Below are positions 26,000-35,346 of a stretch of DNA of 64,000 nt, in pieces; position 1 is the first letter of the stretch; each line of letters opens with the position of its first letter. The notes beneath the pieces are model-generated. The model ran no database searches. It was not told where the DNA came from and saw only the letters and a list, made by a program, of their open reading frames with translations. Both the position numbers and the translations under genes were made by a program. The stretch comes from Rhizobiaceae bacterium (GTDB lineage: Bacteria; Pseudomonadota; Alphaproteobacteria; Rhizobiales; Rhizobiaceae), in assembly GCA_023953845.1 (NCBI GenBank), contig JAMLJC010000001.1:1984001-2048000 (forward strand), read 5' to 3'.

Positions 26000-26902
26000 T
26001 CAGCCATGGCGGCGCCTCCTGCCGAATTCCAGATACGCCCATGGCACGACGACGATGATGACGGAAAGCAGCATCATGGTGGAGGCGGCGAAGCCCTGGC
26101 CGAGATTCTGCGACAGGAACATCGTGTCGTAGACATATTTTGCCGGCACTTCCGAGGCGATGCCGGGGCCGCCGCTCGTCTGCGCGACGACGAGGTCGTA
26201 GACGCGCACGATGCCGCTGGCGACGATGACGAGCGTGGTGACGAACACAGCCCGCATCATCGGGATGACGATGAAGAGGTAGGTCTTCCATGTCGGGATG
26301 CCGTCGACGCGTGCCGCCTTCCAGATGTCCTCGTCGATGCCGCGCAGCCCGGCCAGCATCAGGCACATGACGAGGCCGGTCTGCTGCCAAAGCGCGGCGA
26401 TCAGGATGCCGAAGATGACGATGCGCTGGTCGTAGAGCGGGTCGAAGGCGAAGCTTTCCCAGCCGAGGCTGCGCACGATGTGCTGCACGCCGAAATTGGG
26501 GTTGAGAATCCACTGCCAGACGAGGCCGGTGACGATGAAGGAGAGCGCGAAGGGATAGAGGAAGATCGTCCGGAACGTGTCCTCGAACCGGATCTTCTGG
26601 TCGAGCAGGGCCGCGAGCAGGAAGCCGAAGAGCAGCGAAAGCACCAGCATGGAGACGCCGTAGACGGCGATGTTCTCGATCGCCACATGCCAGCGCGGCG
26701 TGCCCCAGAGACGTTCGTACTGGTCGAGCCCGACGAAGTTCAGGCGCGGCAGGAGCCGCGAATTGGTGAAGGAATAGACGACCGTCCAGATCGTCCCGCC
26801 GACGAAGATGACGAGCGCCGTCAGGATCATCGGGATGGAAGCGATCTTCGAACTCAGGTTCTTGAAGAGTTGGTTCGGGCGCCCGGCGCTCTCCTCAGCC
26901 AT
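26000..26902 (-). CDS. Sugar ABC transporter permease (CUT1, MalF/GtsB type)
   Basis: 300 residues with six membrane helices, the first at about 22-44 (IPMILTALVIFVGGTIWTVVYSF). EAA loop: DEDIWKAARVDGIPTWKTYLFIVIPMMRAV. It ends in LEFGRRRRHG, followed by a TGA at 26002-26000, just before the poly-G/poly-C block. GLDQYERLWGTPRWHVAIENIAVYG is the usual periplasmic-loop signature of the family. Forms the heterodimeric channel with the permease at 24953. Preceded by the binding-protein gene with a 75-bp gap. Confidence 0.92.
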   Translation of the reverse strand: MAEESAGRPNQLFKNLSSKIASIPMILTALVIFVGGTIWTVVYSFTNSRLLPRLNFVGLDQYERLWGTPRWHVAIENIAVYGVSMLVLSLLFGFLLAALLDQKIRFEDTFRTIFLYPFALSFIVTGLVWQWILNPNFGVQHIVRSLGWESFAFDPLYDQRIVIFGILIAALWQQTGLVMCLMLAGLRGIDEDIWKAARVDGIPTWKTYLFIVIPMMRAVFVTTLVIVASGIVRVYDLVVAQTSGGPGIASEVPAKYVYDTMFLSQNLGQGFAASTMMLLSVIIVVVPWAYLEFGRRRRHG

Positions 26903-26977
26903 AGGCCGACATTCCCTTGAGGTGCGGGGGAGCCGGCGCCGGTCCTTGCGGAACGGCGCCGGTCGGCGGATGACGGA

Positions 26978-28213
26978 TCAGTCGGCCGAGGCCACGAGAT
27001 CGGTGAAGCGCTTCTGCGCGTCTTCCGCTGTCATGGCGGGCGTGTTGAAGAACTCCGCGAACAGATCGTTGATGCGGGTGAGCGAGTCGGCCGACATCAG
27101 CTGATCGGGAGCGGGGATGACGTTGCCCTTGGCGAGGATGTCGAGGCCCTTCTTCATGCAGTCGTTGGCGGCGGCGAGGTCCACGTCGCCGCGCACCGGC
27201 AGCGAGCCCTTCTTGAGGTTGAAGGCGACCTGCGTCTCCTTGCTCAGCATGGTCGACGCCAGCACTTCCTGCGCCTTGGACTTCTCCTCGTCCTTGAGCA
27301 GCGGGAAGTAGAAGGCGTCGCCGCCCGTCTGGATGATGTCGTTGACGCCGAGGCCGGGCAGGCACGTGTAGTCCTTGCCGGCGACCTGTCCGGCCACCTG
27401 GAATTCGCCTTGCGCCCAGTCGCCCATGATCTGGCCGCCGGCCTGGCCGTTGATGACCATGGTCGTCGCCTGGTTCCATTCCTGCGCCGTGGATTTCGCG
27501 GCCATCTTGCGCGCATCGTCCGCGGCCTTGAACACCTTCGCCATATCGGCGCTGGCGGCGAATTCGGCATCCTTGTCGCCGAAGATCTTCATGTAGGCGT
27601 CCTTGCCGGCGAGCGCCGTCAGCAGCACTTGGAAGGCCAGCGTCGTCTGCCAGCTCTGCTGGCCGATGGCGAGCGGCACGATGCCTGCCTTTTCGAGCGC
27701 GGGAGCGGCGGCGACATACTCGTCCCAGTTCTTCGGCACCGGCACGCCGGCCTTCTCGAAGGCGGCGTTGGACAGCCACAGCCATTGCTGCGAATGGATG
27801 TTCACCGGCACGCAATAGATCTTTCCGTCGAGCGTGCACGAGTCGAGCAGGCTCGACGGCTTGACGATGTCCTTCCAGCCTTCCTTTGTGGCGAGATCGG
27901 TGAGATCCCGCATCAGGCCGGCCTGCACGAGTTCCTCGGCCTGCCGTCCGTGATTGAACTGTGTGGCGGCCATGGGGTCGCCGCCGGTGATGCGGCTGAT
28001 CATGATCGGACGCGCCGTGCCGCCGGAGCCGGCGATCGCCCCGTCGACCCATTTGTTGCCCGTGGCGTCGAAGGCCTTGGCGAATTCGGCGACGGCGGCG
28101 GCCTCGCCGCCCGACGTCCACCAGTGCGTCACTTCGAGATCCGTCGCCATGGCGGCTCCGGAGAGATTGAGCGCGACACCGGTCGCGAGCAGCGCAGTCA
28201 GCTTAAAACGCAT
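26978..28213 (-). CDS. Sugar ABC transporter substrate-binding protein (CUT1, glucose/xyloside-like)
   Basis: 411 residues with a signal peptide (LTALLATGVALNLSGAAMA). The mature part opens LEVTHWWTSGGEAAAVAEFAKAFDATGNKWVD, the signature of the GtsA-like glucose/mannose-binding branch, with GGDPMAATQFNHGRQAEEL. Periplasmic. GGAGGAGA lies just before the ATG at 28213; the longer frame from 28333 runs through an operator. First gene of the eight-gene minus-strand operon. A LacI-type operator at 28232-28245 sits in its leader. The companion GH43 suggests xylo- or arabino-oligosaccharides as ligands, but related binding proteins take monosaccharides. Confidence 0.9.
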   Translation of the reverse strand: MRFKLTALLATGVALNLSGAAMATDLEVTHWWTSGGEAAAVAEFAKAFDATGNKWVDGAIAGSGGTARPIMISRITGGDPMAATQFNHGRQAEELVQAGLMRDLTDLATKEGWKDIVKPSSLLDSCTLDGKIYCVPVNIHSQQWLWLSNAAFEKAGVPVPKNWDEYVAAAPALEKAGIVPLAIGQQSWQTTLAFQVLLTALAGKDAYMKIFGDKDAEFAASADMAKVFKAADDARKMAAKSTAQEWNQATTMVINGQAGGQIMGDWAQGEFQVAGQVAGKDYTCLPGLGVNDIIQTGGDAFYFPLLKDEEKSKAQEVLASTMLSKETQVAFNLKKGSLPVRGDVDLAAANDCMKKGLDILAKGNVIPAPDQLMSADSLTRINDLFAEFFNTPAMTAEDAQKRFTDLVASAD

Positions 28214-28231
28214 GGGTTCTCCTCCAAGAAA

Positions 28232-28245
28232 CTGTAACGTTTCAG
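28232..28245. promoter_or_regulatory. LacI-type operator before the binding-protein operon
   Basis: CTGTAACGTTTCAG, a near-perfect palindrome around AACGTT, 19 bp upstream of the binding-protein start and immediately 5' of its Shine-Dalgarno site. An almost identical site lies at 28495-28508. LacI-family operators are typically 14-18 bp palindromes with a central CG, as here. Confidence 0.7.
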
Positions 28246-28494
28246 GAGCGGACGTTATGCGAAGTCGGATTGGCGTGCAACGGCCAAAAAGGCGCCAGCC
28301 GCGTTTTTCCAGTACCGATGGGCTGATCGTCAACAGGAGGTGCAGCTTCTACCCTACGGTATCTGCTTGTTGCAGTGCGCAAATTGCGTCCGGAATCAAG
28401 CTTCATCTCCTTGATTCCTCAATATCTTGCATTGCGGCAAAGGCAGTTGCTGTCGGCTCTGGGATCGCGGCCGGCTGACAATCGAGCGAAAAAT

Positions 28495-28508
28495 CTGTAA
28501 CGTTGCAG
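28495..28508. promoter_or_regulatory. LacI-type operator before the divergent regulator gene
   Basis: CTGTAACGTTGCAG differs from the site at 28232 by one base in the outer half and lies 69 bp upstream of the LacI-type gene at 28577. Two matching sites about 263 bp apart suit repression with or without DNA looping, and autoregulation. Confidence 0.7.
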
Positions 28509-28576
28509 ATAATGTCGAGGTGCTTGTCAGATTCAGTGTGCGGTGTCATACGAAAGGCGTAGTGCAGGTGGCCCGG

Positions 28577-29629
28577 ATGGACGAGAAGATTTCAAAGGAT
28601 GCACGCGGCGTGGCCGCGGCGGCCGGGCCGGACCGTCCGACCCTGAAGACCATCGCTTTCATGACCGGGCTCGGCGTGACCACCGTGTCGCGGGCGCTGA
28701 AGGATGCGCCGGACATCGGGCTGGAGACGCGCAAGCGGGTGCAGCTCGTCGCCAACCAGGTCGGTTACCGGCCCAACCGCGCCGGCGTGCGCCTGCGCAC
28801 CGGCAAGACCAACGTCATCAGCCTCGTCCTCGACACCCAGGAGCAGGTCGGCGGCTTCGTGTCCGACATCATCTACGGCATTTCGGAGCAGCTCGCGCAG
28901 TCGCCCTATCATCTGATCGTCACGCCCTATTCGCGCGACAACGATCCCATGCAGCCGATCCGCTACGTCGTCGAGACCGGCTCGGCCGACGGCATCATCA
29001 TCTCCCGCACCCAGCCCGACGATCCGCGCGTGCGCTACATGATCGAGCGCCGCTTTCCCTTCGCCACGCATGGGCGGACGGCGATGAATGTCGAGCATCC
29101 GTATCACGATTTCGACAATTATGCCTTCGCCGGTCTCGCCGTGAAGCGCCTGGCCGAAATCGGCCGGCAGCGGCTGGCGCTGCTCGCCCCGCCATCCTCG
29201 CTCATGTATCATCAGCACATGCGCAGCGGCTTCCTCGACGGGCTTGCCGAGGTCGGGCTGAACGAGGTGCCGTTCTCCTCGGTGACGAACGATCACTCGA
29301 TCGAGCGGATACGCGCCGCCACCATCGAGATGATGCGCCGCCCGTCGCGCCCGGACGGCATCGTCAGCGGCGCCGGCGGCGGCACCTTCGCCCTCGTGGC
29401 CGGCATCGAGGCGGCGGGCTTCAGGCTCGGCCGGGACGTCGACATCGTGTCGAAGCAGTCCTTCCGGCTGCTGCCGATGTTCCGGCCGGAACTGCATGTG
29501 GTGAACGAGGATGTGCGTCTGGCCGGACGCGAACTGGCGAAAGCGGTGATCGGCAGCATAAACGGGGCGCCGGTCGAAGGGCTGCAGAGCCTCATCGTGC
29601 CGACGGAGGTGCTGTCGCCGCCCCGTTAG
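28577..29629 (+). CDS. LacI-family transcriptional regulator
   Basis: 350 residues. N-terminal HTH: RPTLKTIAFMTGLGVTTVSRALKDAPDIGLETRKRV, followed by the hinge GYRPNRAGVRLRTGKTN and a periplasmic-binding-like effector domain (INVISLVLDTQEQVGGFVSDIIYGI). No sensor residues can be named. The ATG at 28577 leaves an 18-residue polar tail before the HTH; GTG codons slightly upstream are alternatives. Divergent from the sugar operon, and two matching palindromes lie between them, so it most likely represses that operon and itself. Confidence 0.88.
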   Translation: MDEKISKDARGVAAAAGPDRPTLKTIAFMTGLGVTTVSRALKDAPDIGLETRKRVQLVANQVGYRPNRAGVRLRTGKTNVISLVLDTQEQVGGFVSDIIYGISEQLAQSPYHLIVTPYSRDNDPMQPIRYVVETGSADGIIISRTQPDDPRVRYMIERRFPFATHGRTAMNVEHPYHDFDNYAFAGLAVKRLAEIGRQRLALLAPPSSLMYHQHMRSGFLDGLAEVGLNEVPFSSVTNDHSIERIRAATIEMMRRPSRPDGIVSGAGGGTFALVAGIEAAGFRLGRDVDIVSKQSFRLLPMFRPELHVVNEDVRLAGRELAKAVIGSINGAPVEGLQSLIVPTEVLSPPR

Positions 29630-29697
29630 CCGGCGCGGTGGGGTCAGCGTTTCCGGAAGCACAGGATCTGGGAGTGGCGTGGAGGGCGCCGGTCGCA

Positions 29698-30714
29698 TTG
29701 AGCAAGACCTTTCCGACCGTTCAGGATGTCGCGCGCGCGGCGAACGTATCGACCGCGACGGTGAGTCGCGCGCTCTCGTTGCCGGATCGCGTTTCCGAGG
29801 AAACGCGGCGCATCGTGATGGAAGCGGTCGAGCGGACCGGCTATTCGATTAATCGCGCGGCGCGGAACCTGCGGCGGCAGGAGACCAGCTCCATCGTGGT
29901 GCTCGTGCCCAATCTCGGCAATCCGTTCTTCTCGCGCATCCTCGCCGGCATCGAGGCGCGTCTCGCGCGGGACGGCTACAATGTGCTGGTCAACGACACC
30001 AACAACCCTGACGTGCCGAGGGAGAGGGTGCTCGACTATCTCCACGTCAACCGCGCCGACGGCATCATCTGTCTCGACGGCACGTTGCCGGAGCATTTTT
30101 TCCGCCACGGCGCCTCGGTGCCGCCTGTCGTCTTCTGCTGCGAATGGATCGACGGCGGCATCGGACCGTCCATCCGCTTCGACAACAGTGGCGGGCAGGC
30201 GGCGGCGGTGACGCACCTGTTCGAACACGGCCACCGCGACATCGGCCATGTGCTGGGGCCGAAGGGCAATGTCCTGACCGGCGAGCGCGTCGAAGGTTTC
30301 AGGCAGGGCCTGAGACGGCACGGGCTTCGGGAGCGCGCCGACTGGATTTTCGAGGGCGACTTCTCGCTTGGTTCAGGCGTCGAGGCGGCGCGCCGCTGGC
30401 TCGCGATGGCCGATCGGCCGACCGCGATCGCCACGTCGAGCGACATCATGGCCTGCGGCTTCATCTCGGAACTGCATCGCGCCGGGGTCGAGGTGCCGCG
30501 CGATGTCTCCGTGGTCGGCTTCGACGACATCGACATCGCCGAGGTCTTCATTCCGGCGCTGACGACCATCCGCCAGCCGCGCCGCCATATAGGCGAGAGC
30601 GCCGCCGACACGCTGCTCGGTCTTGTCCGGGCGGACAATGCCGGCTCGGGAAAGGAGCAGGTCGTGCGCTGGCCGGCGGAACTCATGCCGCGCGAGAGCG
30701 TCCGCCGGATCTGA
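29698..30714 (+). CDS. LacI-family transcriptional regulator (second, tandem)
   Basis: 338 residues. HTH: TVQDVARAANVSTATVSRALSLPDRVSEETRR, hinge GYSINRAARNLRRQETSS, then the effector domain with VLVPNLGNPFFSRILAGIE and the typical VSVVGFDDIDIAEVFIPALTTIRQP near the C-terminus. The TTG at 29698, about 11 nt after GGAGGG, puts the HTH at the N-terminus; a GTG at 29674 is possible. A frame extending to 28543 merely reads the previous regulator out of frame. Only about 40% of the first regulator is similar by eye, so it is not a recent duplicate. Its target is unknown; the nearby sugar operon or gnd are candidates. Confidence 0.87.
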   Translation: MSKTFPTVQDVARAANVSTATVSRALSLPDRVSEETRRIVMEAVERTGYSINRAARNLRRQETSSIVVLVPNLGNPFFSRILAGIEARLARDGYNVLVNDTNNPDVPRERVLDYLHVNRADGIICLDGTLPEHFFRHGASVPPVVFCCEWIDGGIGPSIRFDNSGGQAAAVTHLFEHGHRDIGHVLGPKGNVLTGERVEGFRQGLRRHGLRERADWIFEGDFSLGSGVEAARRWLAMADRPTAIATSSDIMACGFISELHRAGVEVPRDVSVVGFDDIDIAEVFIPALTTIRQPRRHIGESAADTLLGLVRADNAGSGKEQVVRWPAELMPRESVRRI

Positions 30715-30723
30715 ACGGGCCGC

Positions 30724-32148
30724 TCAGGCGGCGCCGCTGCCCCATGGGCCGTGATGCGCGCCGGCCGCGTCGATCCGCTCGAAGCCGTGCGCGCCGAAGA
30801 AGTCGCGCTGGGCCTGGATGACGTTGGAGGTGCCGCGCCCCTGCCGGTAGCCGTCGAAATAGGCGAGCGCGGAAGCCAGCGCCGGGGCGGGCAGGCCGGC
30901 CTCCGCCGAGATCGCCACCACGCGGCGCAGCGCCGGGCTCGCCTCCTTCATCATGTCGATGAAGGCTGGCGTCATGAGCAGGTTCGCGACCTTCGCATCC
31001 TTGCCGAAAGCCGCCGCGATGGTGCCGAGGAACTGCGAGCGGATGATGCAGCCGGCCCGCCAGATCTTCGCGATGGTCGGCATCGGCAGGTTCCAGCCGA
31101 ACTCCTTCGAGGCCGCGGCCATCACGGCAAAGCCCTGCGCATAGGCCGCGATCTTGCCGGCGAAGAGCGCCAGTTCGAGATCGGCCAGAATGTCCCTGGA
31201 GACGCGGCCCGTGGCCGCTGGCCCGTATGCCTTTTCGGCGGCGAGCCGCTCGTCGCGCATGGAGGAGATGACGCGCGCCGCGACGGCGGCCTCGATCGCG
31301 GTCGCCGGTACGCCGAGCGTCTGCGCCTCGATGGCCGACCACTTGCCGGTGCCCTTCTGGCCGGCACGGTCAAGGATGATGTCGACCACGGGCTTGCCGG
31401 TCTTCGGATCGTCGGCCGCCAGCACCTTTCCCGTGATCTCGATCAGGAAGGAGTTGAGACGGCCCTTGTTCCAGCCGTCGAACACCTTGCCGATCTCCTT
31501 CGCGCCCATGCCGAGGCCGTCGCGCAGGATGCCGTAGATCTCGGCGATCATCTGCATGTCGGCATATTCGATGCCGTTGTGGATGGTCTTGACGAAGTGG
31601 CCGGCGCCGTCCGGCCCGAGCCAGGCCGAGCAGGCCTCGCCCTCATATTTCGCCGAGATGGCGGTGAGCGTCGGCTCGACGCGGCGATAGGAGTCCTCCG
31701 TGCCGCCGACCATGATGGACGGGCCGTGGCGTGCTCCTTCCTCGCCGCCCGAGACACCCATGCCGATGAAGGTCAGTCCGGAGCCTTCAAGTTCGCGCGT
31801 GCGGCGCACCGTGTCGTGGTAATTGGCGTTGCCGGCGTCGATGATGATGTCGTTCTTCGCCAGAACCGGCTTGAGATGCGCGATCTGCTCGTCCACGGCA
31901 GCACCTGCCTGCACCATGACGATGATCGGGCGCGGCGGCCGGATCGCCTCCACCAGCGCCTCGATGGTGTCGCAGGGCACGATCCGGTCGGCGAGCGCGC
32001 CCGCCTGCTCGACGAAAGCCGCGGTCTTCGACGCGGTGCGGTTGAAAACCGCAATGCGCTGTCCCTTTTCGGCAATGTTCAGCGCGAGATTCGCGCCCAT
32101 CACACCCAGGCCGATCAGGCCGATTTCGGCTTTTTCCGTCATTTCCAT
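30724..32148 (-). CDS. gnd: 6-phosphogluconate dehydrogenase, decarboxylating
   Basis: 474 residues; oxidises 6-phosphogluconate to ribulose 5-phosphate and CO2 with NADP in the oxidative pentose phosphate pathway. NADP-binding GLGVMGANLALNIAEKG with NRT (Arg binding the 2'-phosphate), GMGVSGGEEGARHGPSIMVGG, the catalytic Lys in FVKTIHNGIEYADMQ and the signature ILDRAGQKGTGKW are all present. Length equals the family norm. It starts with MEMTEK; the second ATG at 32142 is the better spaced from GACGGGATGG. Convergent with the LacI gene, 9 bp between stops. Confidence 0.95.
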   Translation of the reverse strand: MEMTEKAEIGLIGLGVMGANLALNIAEKGQRIAVFNRTASKTAAFVEQAGALADRIVPCDTIEALVEAIRPPRPIIVMVQAGAAVDEQIAHLKPVLAKNDIIIDAGNANYHDTVRRTRELEGSGLTFIGMGVSGGEEGARHGPSIMVGGTEDSYRRVEPTLTAISAKYEGEACSAWLGPDGAGHFVKTIHNGIEYADMQMIAEIYGILRDGLGMGAKEIGKVFDGWNKGRLNSFLIEITGKVLAADDPKTGKPVVDIILDRAGQKGTGKWSAIEAQTLGVPATAIEAAVAARVISSMRDERLAAEKAYGPAATGRVSRDILADLELALFAGKIAAYAQGFAVMAAASKEFGWNLPMPTIAKIWRAGCIIRSQFLGTIAAAFGKDAKVANLLMTPAFIDMMKEASPALRRVVAISAEAGLPAPALASALAYFDGYRQGRGTSNVIQAQRDFFGAHGFERIDAAGAHHGPWGSGAA

Positions 32149-32371
32149 CCCGTCATGCAGTCGTTGTTTTTGTTCCGGCCGTTCTCACCCGCCGCCGGCG
32201 GCCGGATATTCGTCTGCGGGACTGCCGCCGTCAACATGCGGCGCCCCGGCAGCGCCCGCCCGCGATATTTTGGCGCCGCGCGCACTGCCCCATTGCATGG
32301 CGCGCGGCCTGCGTCTACCCAGCAGCAGGCGTCGGCGGATTCTGCCGCGCCGTTTCCCGGAAGGCCTTCTC

Positions 32372-33262
32372 GTGAACAGCGGTATTCTCCTGGCTCTCGC
32401 CGCCTACGCCGTCTATGCGTGGGGCGACGGCATCATCAAGGGGTTCGGCGGCCAGCTCTCGGTTTTTGAGATCGGCTTCTTCAACATTCTGTTCGCCAGC
32501 CTCTTCCTGTTCCTGCTGAAACCGGAGGGCGAAAGCTGGCGCGGCTTCTGGCGCATGAAGCGGCCGTGGGCGGTGCAGGCGCGCGCACTCTTCGGCTTCG
32601 GCGCCGGCGTGTTCAGCGTCTACGCCTTCACCACCATCCCGCTGGCCGAGGTCTACGCGCTGATGTTCCTCGCGCCGATCCTGGTCACGCTGCTTTCCAT
32701 CGTCTTCCTCAAGGAGAGGGTGGGGCCGTGGCGCTGGCTGGCCGTGGTCATGGGCTTCTGCGGCGTGCTGCTCGTGGTGCGGCCCGGCTTCCGCGCGCTG
32801 GAACTCGGCCATCTGGCGGCCTTCATCGTCGCCTTCTTCGGCGCCTCGACCATCATCCTCATGCGTTCGCTGCAGCAGGAGCGGCAGACCACCATCCTCG
32901 GCGTGCTGGCCGTCTACAGCCTGGTCCTCAACGGCGCTGCGGCGCTGGCGACATCGACCTTCGCCGCGCCCGACTGGAAGGTCTGGGCGCTGCTCGCCGC
33001 GTCGGGCCTCTGCACGGCGGGCGGCAGCCGGCTGCAACTGCTGGCCGTGCGTCACAGCCCGGCCAACCTCATCGCGCCGACGCACTATTCGCAGATCGTC
33101 TGGGCGGTGATCATCGGCGCCGCCTTCTTCAACGAATATCCGGACTGGCTGAGCGTCGTCGGCATGGCCGTCGTCGTCGCATCGGGCCTGCTCACGCTCA
33201 TGCGCGAGAAGATCAGGCTGGGCTTCGTGCGCTGGAATCCGTTTTCCCGCACGCGGTTGTGA
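32372..33262 (+). CDS. EamA/DMT-family transporter
   Basis: 296 residues, ten predicted membrane helices in two EamA repeats (about 1-140 and 150-285). Typical motifs: ALMFLAPILVTLLSIVFLKERVGPWRWLAVVMGFCGVLLVVRP at the end of the first repeat and THYSQIVWAVIIGAAFFNEYPDWLSVVGMAVVVASGL in the second. The GTG at 32372 follows GGAAGG by 7 nt; the frame upstream of it is antisense to gnd. Substrate unknown; members export metabolites or drugs. Confidence 0.87.
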   Translation: MNSGILLALAAYAVYAWGDGIIKGFGGQLSVFEIGFFNILFASLFLFLLKPEGESWRGFWRMKRPWAVQARALFGFGAGVFSVYAFTTIPLAEVYALMFLAPILVTLLSIVFLKERVGPWRWLAVVMGFCGVLLVVRPGFRALELGHLAAFIVAFFGASTIILMRSLQQERQTTILGVLAVYSLVLNGAAALATSTFAAPDWKVWALLAASGLCTAGGSRLQLLAVRHSPANLIAPTHYSQIVWAVIIGAAFFNEYPDWLSVVGMAVVVASGLLTLMREKIRLGFVRWNPFSRTRL

Positions 33263-33340
33263 CCATCGGCGGCGGCCCGAAGGCCGCGGATTTTCGCGAG
33301 CCGCGATGACGTAGCCCTCGCGGGAGACACTGACAGAACG

Positions 33341-35322
33341 ATGATGCGGCCTTGCAATTGGCCTGCATTCCACGACATTGACGGCATGGATACGTCAGTC
33401 GAACCGGCGCGCCTGCCCCGCCCGCAGCAGAGGAAGCGGCGTATCCCGATCGCAGTCATCATGGCGCTCAGCATCGGAATGCTGGTGCTGGTGTCGGTGG
33501 GCGGCGTCCTGGCGCTCGCGGTCGGAGCCAATCTTCGCAACACGGTCGACCTTCTCGGCGCGCAGTCGGCTCTTCTGATCGATGCGATGGAGGATTCGCT
33601 CAGCGACCAGCTTGGGCGCGCCGAAGACGCCGTCGACGGCATCGTGGAGCTTTACGCGCAATCCTCGTTCGAGATCGACGACACGAATGCGGCGTATGCC
33701 GCGATGGCTGGCGCCTTGTCGGCGGCGCCGCAGGTCACCGCCATGCTGCTTTGCACGCCGGAGGACGACTGCCGGGGAGCAGCACGCGACGGGGACGAGG
33801 CGAATCCGGCCGGCGGGATACGGATGTTGCCGGTGGAACGCGAGAAATCGCCGCAAATGCTGGAGGCGCTTGAGAAGCGCCGGCAGCTCGACGGGCGACG
33901 GTGGGGCGCCATCGTTTCGAACGAGTACGGCCTGTTCGCCAATGTGTCGGCGCCGCTTTCGCGCGACGGGTCGGTGCAGGGCTGGGTGATAGCCGCGGTC
34001 GAACTGCAGAATCTCTCGGCGATCACGCGGGAACTGTCCGCCCGTTTCGGCACGCACGCATTCATCCTCGACGCCGACGGCCGCGTTCTCGCGGATGCCC
34101 GGCTCGCCGATCCGGAGGCGCGAAAGAACGGATTGCTGCCTCCGATGCCGGTTGCGGCATTGGGCGATCCGGTGCTGGCCGCGTTTCCGGCCCGGCGGCC
34201 CGTCGAGGCGTTCGACGCGACGCGCACGCGCAATGTCGAGGTATCGGAAATCGAGCTTGCCGGTGACGGCGAAGGGCTGGAATCCTGGACCGGCGACCCG
34301 AACTATATCGTGCTCACGCGCCAGATTCCCGGCTATGGCGGGCCGCCCTGGACCATCGGCGCATATTTCGCGAATGGGGAGATCGGCGACGAACTCCAGC
34401 GCGTGGCAGGCTCGGCGATCGTCGGCCTGATCGCGATGGCGGTCGCTGTCCTGATCGCCATCCTGCTTGGCAAACGCCTGTCGCGCCCCATCAGGGCGAT
34501 TGCCGGGCAGGCGACGCGCGTCGCCGATTTCGATATCGACAGCGTGACGCCGCTGCCGCGCAGCAGGGTCCTCGAATTGGACAACCAAGCTCTGGCGTTC
34601 AATGCCATGTTGATCGGCCTGCGGGCGTTCTCGACCTATATTCCCCGCAGCCTCGTCGCCAAGCTGGTGCGCACCGGCGAGATCGGCGTGGCCGGGCCGC
34701 GCGAGGCGATCGTCACGGTCATGTTCACCGACATTGCGGGTTTCACCACGCTATCGGAGCAGATGGACGCGACGACGACGGCGCGTGTGCTCAATCATCA
34801 TTTCGCCCTCCTGTGCGGTGCGGTCGATGCGCAAGGCGGCACCGTCGACAAATTCCTGGGCGACGGCATGATGGCCTTCTTCGGCGCGCCCGACCGACTC
34901 AAGGGCCATGCGGCCGCCGCGGTGCGGCCGCCGCCGCGATCCGCGACGCGCTGGAGGAAGACAACAGGCTCGCCGTGGCGGAGGGACGGCCGCCGCTGCG
35001 AATCCGCATAGGCATCCACACGGGTTCGGCCATCGTCGGCAATATCGGCGCTGCCGACCGCGTCAACTATACGATCGTCGGCGATACGGTGAACATCAGC
35101 CAGCGCCTTCAGGATATCGGCAAGCTGCTGGCGCCTGACGCGGCGACCACGATCGTCGTGTCCGGCGAAACCGCATCCCGGCTGGACGAACGTTTCGAGA
35201 CGATCCCGGCGGGCAAGCACCGGCTGAGGGGCCGCGGCGAGGCGACGGAAGTGTTCGTCGTCGGCGCGGTCGCGCTCACCGGAGGCAGCGTCGTGGAGGC
35301 GGGCTTCGCCAGAGCGGGTTGA
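33341..35322 (+). pseudogene. Adenylate/guanylate cyclase with extracellular sensor and HAMP domain, frameshifted
   Basis: The frame from 33341 encodes an N-terminal helix (about 40-62), a periplasmic Cache-like sensor, a second helix (about 360-380), a HAMP segment (RLSRPIRAIAGQATRVADFD) and the start of a class III cyclase domain with both metal Asp sites (VMFTDIAGFT, DKFLGDGMMAFFG). At about 34925 the frame is lost and stops at 35011; the rest (IRIGIHTGSAIVGNIGAADRVNYTIVGDTVNISQRLQ) continues one frame back to 35322. One missing G in the GC run after HAAAAVR restores a 660-residue protein. Either a recent inactivating deletion or a sequence error. The ATG at 33386 is an alternative start. 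If translated only to 35011 the catalytic base region is lost. Confidence 0.85.
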
Positions 35323-35346
35323 GGCGTTCGGCCAAATTCCTTCGGG

